The notes beneath the pieces were generated by a model. That model saw nothing but the letters and a program-made list of their open reading frames with translations. It was not told the origin of the DNA and searched no databases. Source: Pezizomycotina sp. ARF18 (lineage: Eukaryota > Ascomycota). From it: a DNA stretch of 64,000 nt. The first letter of the stretch is position 1. The number at the start of each line of letters is the position of its first letter. Position numbers and translations under genes: made by a program. The stretch lies in assembly GCA_002224055.1 (NCBI GenBank), contig AZLU01000005.1, positions 62,001 through 126,000 of the forward strand. Direction: 5' to 3'. Positions 57,361 to 64,000 of the stretch are shown in pieces.

Positions 57361-57779
57361 GATTGCACTTTAGAGTCCAAAAGCCCGGTAGTTTCTTTTG
57401 CTGATGGACAGCGGTTCTGACTTTACCTGACCGGAAGGTGCTCTGTAGGTGCCGAAAAAGCCCACTCATTGATCCTTCGGCCCTTCAATTTGAGAACTCC
57501 AGACGTTTCAGGCTTTTCCACGTCAACCCCATGAGCACGCTTTATCCTGAGAGTTCATCAAGTAGCAAAATTCGCAACATTCACTGGCACGCTTCCGCTC
57601 CGACTACGGTACGGTGCCTCCTCCTGGGGCTGGCTCTTTCAAATGCTTAGCTTTCTCACTGCCAGTACTGGTAACACCTTGCCAGTGATCGAATTGACGA
57701 TATGGCGGAGGCGTAGCCACAGTGACTCCAAGCAAAGAACCCGTGCACTCTTTCACATGTGTGCTGGGGGCTCAAGGTG

Positions 57780-58064
57780 TTACGACGCGGAACTGGAAAT
57801 AATACTCTCAGCCAGCGGATTTATACCAATTCTCCACACCATCTCCCCTTTCCCATCTTTACCATTCTTCTTGACCTTCTCCGCGGCGCTTTCATGGACT
57901 GAGTAATACCAATCCTCGACAACGTCCCCACCGTACGCGCGACGTTTCTGAAGAGGTTTCGTAGAGGTAATAATGAGATGTTTAGGCGTTACACCGGACG
58001 TTACGAAAGAGACAGCCTTTTTGGGCGCTTCCGGGGTTTGGGGTCGTCGATGGTGATTATTCTT
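57780..58064 (-). CDS. Unrecognised C-terminal exon without its own ATG
   Basis: The reverse strand is open for about 90 codons: PEAPKKAVSFVTSGVTPKHL, IITSTKPLQKRRAYGGDVVE, DWYYSVHESAAEKVKKNGKD then GEMVWRIGINPLAESIISSS, with the stop at 57780-57782. The composition (charged and aromatic residues well mixed) is clearly protein-like. It follows an AAAG that could be a splice acceptor. An upstream exon probably reads SKRLLLFPVDDDD up to the GTAATA donor near 58130 (58150-58200). A further frame, MTELSKRNHDFIYDSHRHPQ, lies at 58288-58200. Domain unknown. Confidence 0.45.
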   Translation of the reverse strand, partial: KNNHHRRPQTPEAPKKAVSFVTSGVTPKHLIITSTKPLQKRRAYGGDVVEDWYYSVHESAAEKVKKNGKDGKGEMVWRIGINPLAESIISSSAS

Positions 58065-58300
58065 TGATGATTTGCACTATAAAGATGTTAGCGGTAATCA
58101 TAAGGGGAATTGGGGGGAAGAGATATTACCGTCGTCATCGTCGACGGGGAACAGGAGGAGTCGTTTGCTCGCGGCACGGGTTCCGGTTTGCAGGACTTGT
58201 AAGTGATCAGAGGCTTGGAGGCCAAGGGTTGCGGGTGCCGGTGGGAGTCATAAATAAAGTCGTGGTTTCGTTTGGAGAGTTCGGTCATATCATTGGCGTT

Positions 58301-58900
58301 TTGGGGTGACGAAGCTCCTATAGCGGAGTAATGATGTCTGATGTTGACGTGATCATGATGACCGTGGTGAGAGAGAGAAATTTAAAGCTCTCTCTTTTTT
58401 TTTTTTATTTTTTTCATTTTTTTTTTTTGTTTGGGGTGTCAGTAAGAAAATCACTGCAAAATTACAACAAGTGATATTCGACACTACGTCTATTGAACAA
58501 AATCTCTTTATAAATCCACGGACACTTTTACCGCCAGATATAGAATATAGAATCACAATCCGCTAGCTTCCACTGGATACGGCGGCGCCACATATCACGA
58601 GTTTCTTCTTTTCCCTTCTATCAAAAAGGTTTGGTTACGAGACTGGAGTTTGCATTCGTATTTGTTTATTCTATCAACTTCAAAGCTTTGTTACGTACTA
58701 AATATTTATACAAGGAACGCTGTATCATCCTTTGCCTTTTTATCTAGCAAAGAGAGTTGAAAATTGCGATCTAGTACTTTTATCCCCAAAGAAGTACAAG
58801 AAATGCTGATATGTATCACAGAAAACGACCGGCTACTCCCATCCTTTGACGTCGACCCCTCAAAACCCGGAGGCAGCATTTCAGGTTCGAGCTTGACTAT
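58301..58900. other. Intergenic, T-rich
   Basis: T-rich tracts lie near 58391-58430. No gene seen. Confidence 0.5.
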
Positions 58901-59504
58901 TTAAGCCTTAATGACCTGAACGGGTACGCAGCCCGTAGTAACAACATCGCCTTAGCGATATACAACCCGCTAATACGTCCCCACTCGCCGCCGCTAAGCC
59001 TTCCGTCGCACGCAATCCAGTCCTCCGATCCATCATGCGTCAAATGTCCCTGCGCCGTAAACGCAAAACCCGGCGCGACGTCGTAACCCTGAACCTGACT
59101 AACAATATCCCCCGTCGCAGGAATCTCATCAACGGCGTAAATACAGCGGCGTCTTACCCTCCGGAACGCCGTTGAAGAACGTAGGTATGGCAGCCGCGGA
59201 GACGGGGATGTAGCGGAAGGTGTTCCCTGGATTATGGCGTCGGAGCCGTGGAAGAGGTTCGTGCCGATGAGCATGAATGTGCTGTCGGATGTTGGGGCGG
59301 CGGAGGAGACGGAGAGGGTGGAGCCGCCGAGTTGGGAGAGCTTGATGTATTTGCCGTTCCAGTCGGCGGAGGCGGAGAGGAACTTCAGGGCGAAGATTTC
59401 GGGGTTAGGAGTTGCCGCTCGACGACGTTGTCGTTGTTGCCGGTAGGGAGGGCGGCTACGCTGGCGGCAACGGCAGCGAGGATGACGGAGGTGCAGAACT
59501 TCAT
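58901..59504 (-). CDS. Small secreted protein, PhiA-like (tentative)
   Basis: ATG 59502-59504 gives MKFCTSVILAAVAASVAALP, a signal peptide with cleavage near ALP. The mature part reads TPEIFALKFLSASADWNGKY, IKLSQLGGSTLSVSS, DSTFMLIGTNLFHGSDAIIQ, FRYIPVSAAAIPTFFNGVPE, GFAFTAQGHLTHDGSEDWIA then CDGRLSGGEWGRISGLYIAK and VVTTGCVPVQVIKA, ending at 58901. The late W.AC....GLY.A......GC..V order recalls fungal PhiA-type cell-wall proteins, but similarity is by eye only. Frame changes occur at the CCCC run (near 59407), near 59215 and 59130, and at GGC near 58944, where one more G links IAK to GDVV. About 195 residues, no GPI signal, so probably released or wall-associated. Confidence 0.6.
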
Positions 59505-60281
59505 TTTTTTTTGTTAAAGATTCTTGCGGGAAAAGGGGGGAGAGAAAAAGCGAGCGTGGGAAGGCTGAGAGGTTTTTATTCAAAGAAACGAGTGTATCGG
59601 TCGTGTTCGAGAAAATTGCGACACTGCTGCTGTTTTAATCGTGAGCCATAAAAAGAATGAAGCTTGAATGTCTCGGAACTGGAGGATTATATATACAGTA
59701 CGGGCGCTGTGCCTCGTAGATCTTCCCCGTTGGCTATCTCTGCCAGAGTAGGTGCAAGGGTGCCTCATGATGTAAAAAGGAAACCCCGTATACTTCCTTC
59801 CCTACTATCTTATTGAAGGATACAATCATGAGCTTTTGTTATCGGTTGCTGTATGAGGAAGCTCTGAAACTACTTCTCGGCCAGGGAGTGCGGGGCTTTT
59901 GCCCAACCGCGAAGAACGAAAAAAAAAAGAAAAAAAAAAAAAAGGAAGAAATGGAACCGAGGATGGATTGTTTCCATTGATTCGATCGTGATCGAGAAGG
60001 CTGAAGTAGTTAAGAGCGAATTAGAATTCGAGGTAATGTTTGCTCTTCCGCAATAGCTTTCTACGGTCGCATATCATAATAGCTGCAAATCGAGCTATAT
60101 CTCCACGGTCGGCATTACCGCCAACGCAATTCCTTTAGTGCCAAAGGTCCCCAAGCCTCGAGGCTCACATATCCTTCAACGGAGCCTTCTTTTCATCGCG
60201 GTCAATGTCGCAAAAACTTCCAGACTTTTCCCAGTCTGTCCTCCGGAGGAAACGAAGAATAACATGAAACACAAAAGACGG
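59505..60281. other. Intergenic
   Basis: Promoter side of the secreted-protein gene, with a purine-rich tract at 59920-59950. No gene seen. Confidence 0.5.
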
Positions 60282-60550
60282 TTTCGCTCGTATTTTCTCT
60301 GACGAATGATATCGATACCGTGACTGTACTGGAAGCCTTTCCCCCGTCTCAGCCCCCTGGTAGAGTAGCACCGAACAAGCTTCCCTTTCAGGGATCACCG
60401 CTGATAATCCCAGAAAAGGGTAACTTAGGCCTGTGGGGGCCTTTAAACCCCTTCAAGGTTATTTTTAGCGGACCTCATGGGCTGCCAAAAGCATGCACCA
60501 AAGCCGAAATGGAAGATCTCGAAAGGAAAAAATATATTCGTCTAGGCTAA
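60282..60550 (+). CDS. Unrecognised open frame
   Basis: About 90 codons are open with no ATG: SLTNDIDTVTVLEAFPPSQP, RVAPNKLPFQGSPLIIPEKG, GLWGPLNPFKVIFSGPHGLP then KAEMEDLERKKYIRLG and a stop. Pro-rich and otherwise plausible as a 3' exon, but no upstream exon or family is evident. It could be chance. Confidence 0.25.
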
Positions 60551-60889
60551 TAAGATCCCTTCTCTTCCCAACAAATTCTTATAAAGAAATTAAAAAGTCC
60601 ACGTTGGATATTTGAGGACCAGGTGAAGTAGTATCGTCTAGAATATATAGACTTACCAGAGTCTTTCGGTGGTAAGCTTTACGCCAACCGAGAATCGGTA
60701 GGTGGAATACAAAAGTAAGCTTTTTCGAAGCTTCTTCTTTCCATGGTAGCCTATGCGGAACGAAACTCGGAACCTGGTTTTCAATCTTCGAAATGGAAGT
60801 TTAATGATTCGACTTTCCTTGATAGCTACCGCCGCGATTGCGCACAACGGACGTAATTTCTTCGCGGAACTTCAACTTGGCCTTCCATC

Positions 60890-61456
60890 CTAGGCCGAAG
60901 AAAAAAAATTTATCGAAAGTCGGTCAAATACGCTTGTAAAAAGACCGTTTGCTGTAACCTTCCATCCCGAAACTAGTTTCGTTCGTTCGATGCCTTTCGA
61001 ACTCTCCGTGGCAACGGCGAAAGCGAGATCGTAGTATTTGTTGAGTGACATCGTGGTCGTTCCACCTCGGATCCATCGGAAGATCCTTGAGAGAAAGAAC
61101 GGTGGAACCATCTCGATTATCAACTGCTGTTCGATCTTCTTCCAGGACTTACTCGAATTGACGAGAAGCTGACGTTGTAGAAACCGGTGGAAATAATCTT
61201 CGGTCGAACTATATCACAAGGCGCCGTCAGACGTATACACGATGCTCGGAAGCTTTGTTTTTGAAAAGGGATGACGAATTGTTCTTCGGCGTTGACAACG
61301 GGCGCGATTATTTCGTTTAAGCAAGCGCGAAAATGAGGGTTCCGGTGTAGCGTTCGCGTCTGTGCGAGGCACGTTGTTATACCAAATCTGCAAGCAGGCT
61401 GTCATTAGGATGCCAATGTTACGAGAATCGCAGTCCACCGTATCGCAATTCACCAT
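60890..61456 (-). pseudogene. Unrecognised, interrupted reading frame
   Basis: One reverse frame is open from 61456 to 60890 except for one TGA near 61213. Segments include LMTACLQIWYNNVPRTDANA, QLIIEMVPPFFLSRIFRWIR, TTTMSLNKYYDLAFAVATES and TKLVSGWKVTANGLFTSVFD. The opposite strand is also fairly open here. No family was recognised. It could be an old gene remnant. Confidence 0.25.
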
Positions 61457-61649
61457 TCAAGGGGAGGGAACCTCGTCTGCATGCATCCAGATCCTTCTTT
61501 GGGTGGAAGCCATTCGATCGAGCTCGATGGAAAGATGATATCGCCAGTGGTCCATTAAATTCGTTAGAAACAGAAGCTGTATGAACAGCTTGGAAGTTGG
61601 GACCTGATACGATTGGTTTCGGTGATGTGAGTTTGTGATATTTTTCCAC

Positions 61650-63575
61650 AGTGTAATTATTAGGTCGAATCGGAAAAAAAAAAAAAAAAAAAAAACATCG
61701 ATATCCGGTGATAGATAATTTGCATTTGCTACATTATTATTTATTCCACCTCTTGAAGAAAAACCATCACTTACTCCCTTACTTCCCCGTAGGAAACGTC
61801 ACTGTTCATCGATATTCATCCATATACGAAACAAGCATTCTCACACAATCGTCAACTATAAATATATATATATATATATCGATTCATAACAAACCTAACC
61901 AACATGCCGTGTTCGTCATCTTCTCACGGACACGGTCACAATCGCGGCACACTGGTAAGACGTTAAGTAGGATTAGAAATAGAGTAACGTAGCTCGGTAC
62001 ACATGGTTTCTGTTGATTTGATAGCTGGAACGATTTGAAAGTCTTTCACTTAACCATGTTGTAATACGTACTTGGGAGAGAAATGATCCGTATAAACAAC
62101 GCAGTTGAAGATAAATCGGGACTCGAGATGCGACGAATCTGTGCGCGTGTAACAATTGTCCCAAGGAGTAAATGCGGTCGATATATAGGTAACAAAAGAA
62201 GAGAAAAAAGAAAAACTTGTAGACCCAGAAACCAGGAGCAGACAAATGAGCAAGCCATCCGTTTCGAGGACCAGAATATAGTTAATATGTCTTTCAACCG
62301 AGGAGATCAAATTGCAAGTTCAATCGATAGACGAAGGGCTTTCGACAAACCTATAGTTATACCTCCTCGCCAGTCGTTTATAAGCTACTCATCTCGTAAG
62401 AATAGGATGTAGACTATTTAAATCTAGATTAATCTCGTCGCTTTACCGCAAAGTTGAGAGGTTCTAGGTAAGCCGAGCGGAATGGTAATGAAGCAGCCAT
62501 CCGCAGTGATAGAAGTCAAGCTTCACGCATACTACCTGCTTTATAGAAAAAGTGCTAAGCCTCCGAAGCTCCCTATTTCCTGTATCGGATACTGTGGAAC
62601 ATCACGGTAGTTTCATAATATGGACCTGGGTGCACTATTGAATTATATTGGGAGCCTTCTCTTAGTAGTGAACTCGTAGGCGCTGCAACTGCAAAAACAG
62701 TAAAGTATAAATGATTCCACAATAACCAAGCGCGCTCTGTGGTTTGACGAGCAACACCACATAATGGCAACTTCGCGGAGCTCCCAGATGAAATAACCCG
62801 CCATGACGTAGATACACAGGAACGGTTGATATGAGTACTGTAGTGTTCAAGTTGAGGAAACCGTAATTATGGGATAATAATTATTTGAAGTGATAACGAC
62901 TCGAAGATCCGAACATGGAACATATTTCTCAAAACACTCAAAGGGCCAGCCAAGGGTTACATTTGCGTAGAGACTATCTGCACTAATTAAAAGAGCTGAC
63001 ATACTTTCCATTCGGCATCTTAGGTAGGATCATTCGTGCTTGTATAAATATCAGATCGGCCGACGAATAAAATGTAAAATGCATAGCGCAAGGCAGCATT
63101 TAGAATATTCCCCTCCGGTTAACAACGCCCAATCTTCTGGTAGATTCTAGCAATCGCCGTTCGCTAAGATGAAAGCACAACTTACGGGTTGAGACCGAGA
63201 AATATCCGTCTGGAGCTATCGTGGTCTAATAACGACCCATTAGATCGACTATCGTTGATTTACGGCTCTCAACCTCTGACGTACTTGGATTATTTCAAGG
63301 GATAACTCAAGGATGACAAAATACTTTATAGATGGCTAGAGGTTAGAATAAGCGAGGAAGAGAATCTCGGAGAACAATGAGCGTTCATAAGATAATCCTA
63401 CTGTACTATGCAAGGCCGATGGCAAATTTCCTCGTTTTTCACCACCATAGCTTCAAATTTTTGAGTTCTCAAGCAACACGGTAATCGACCGTCGGTGCTC
63501 CACGATGGAATCCACCCGCGCAAACAACTTTGCAGCCGTTAGTACAGGCCAGTAGAGGAAGCATACGCATCTGCT
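61650..63575. other. Gene-empty stretch
   Basis: An A22 tract lies at 61674-61695 and a (TA)n run near 61864-61880. No supported gene. Confidence 0.5.
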
Positions 63576-63689
63576 ATGTCGTTGTCTTTGTTGAATTTAT
63601 CCGCGAGTGAAAAGCTTTATGACCTGATAGATGCCGGCGATCTACATTTTATGGTTTTGGGTGATGCCGCCAGATACTGGATAAACTTG
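63576..63689 (+). CDS. First exon of an unrecognised gene
   Basis: ATG 63576 gives 38 codons, MSLSLLNLSASEKLYDLIDA then GDLHFMVLGDAARYWINL, ending in phase 0 at a GTATGT donor (63690). The start resembles those of fungal F-box or repeat-containing proteins (MSLL.L..E.L..LI). The next exon was not identified within the last 300 bases. Confidence 0.3.
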
Positions 63690-64000
63690 GTATGTTAGAA
63701 CAAAACCGACCCACACAGAAAGGGTAACCTAGAGCTGGAAAAATCCGGAGCTTGTTACATCGAACATTCCTTGTAGGATAGAACTCCTGTATGCTCCCTC
63801 TATCTATTAGACTGCATATACATAACATCACGAGGCAGGCTCAGTATGTTCTAAGGCAATATCTTCGCTATCTAGCTTAATAGCATAGCGGGATCAACTC
63901 TTTCGAGGAAAGGGGGAAAAAACGGAGAAAAAGAAGGAAAAACATCCTCCACATACTTCACTAAAAGAAATCTTCAACGGGCGAGGTTCGCGACATATTA

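Noticed and set aside
7663-61695. A/T tracts of 20-27 bases (7663, 7972, 13647, 23458, 35144, 49228, 61674) as retroposon tails
   Set aside because: I found no target-site duplications, no shared body upstream of the tracts and no reverse transcriptase frame. Simple tracts are enough.
1-64000. tRNA, rRNA or CRISPR array
   Set aside because: No cloverleaf with a T-loop box, no rRNA core words and no regularly spaced repeat were found by eye. A tRNA scan would be decisive.
1-64000. Virus-derived or LTR-type element
   Set aside because: No RT, integrase, protease, capsid or polymerase motif and no long terminal repeats were seen.

Overview
The window looks like nuclear DNA of a filamentous ascomycete (Pezizomycotina). 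The evidence is short GT-AG introns of 54-131 bp, often with CTAAC/CTAAT branch points, and a typical mould gene set: HsbA-type surface protein, fungal-rhodopsin/PTH11-like receptor, GPI-anchored Ala/Pro protein, GH18 enzyme, F-box and BTB proteins, and a Clr5-like protein. I saw no rRNA, tRNA, CRISPR array, reverse transcriptase, integrase, transposase or capsid-like reading frame.

Layout. 1-12.7 kb is a cluster of 2-oxoglutarate/Fe(II) oxygenase paralogues: A (+, cut by the window edge), B (-), a truncated copy D (-) and C (+). A two-domain GFA/CENP-V-type protein lies between A and B. 13.4-21.5 kb holds a BTB fragment (-), an HsbA-type secreted protein (+), an F-box protein (-) and an alpha/beta-hydrolase-3 (+). 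22-30.7 kb is a tandem array of four BTB genes (+) at different stages of decay. 32.1-33.1 kb is a secreted GH18 glycosidase of endo-N-acetylglucosaminidase type (-). 35.7-38.7 kb carries two, perhaps three, copies of an unrecognised small two-exon gene (-). 39.6 kb is a secreted His-rich protein made of three repeats set off by dibasic sites (+). 40.3-42.8 kb is a divergent pair of an RraA-family aldolase (-) and a PrpF-family isomerase (+), followed by a PTH11-like receptor (-). 49.9 kb is a GPI-anchored protein (+). 53-58 kb holds a Clr5-like gene, a broken RraA tail and several unrecognised genes. 58.9 kb is a small secreted protein (-). The rest is largely gene-empty.

Most genes here are open along their whole length only when the frame changes by one base at a homopolymer, nearly always a run one base too short. 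The same event appears in about ten unrelated genes whose protein sequence is otherwise well kept. I read most of these as consensus errors of a long-read assembly rather than mass pseudogenization. Real decay is also present: nonsense changes in BTB copies 1 and 3, the oxygenase fragment D and the Clr5-like gene, and a truncated RraA copy. Only A-B-C-D and the BTB array show clear local duplication. The one plausible pathway unit is RraA + PrpF: both families act on 4-carboxy-2-oxo or oxalomesaconate-type acids.
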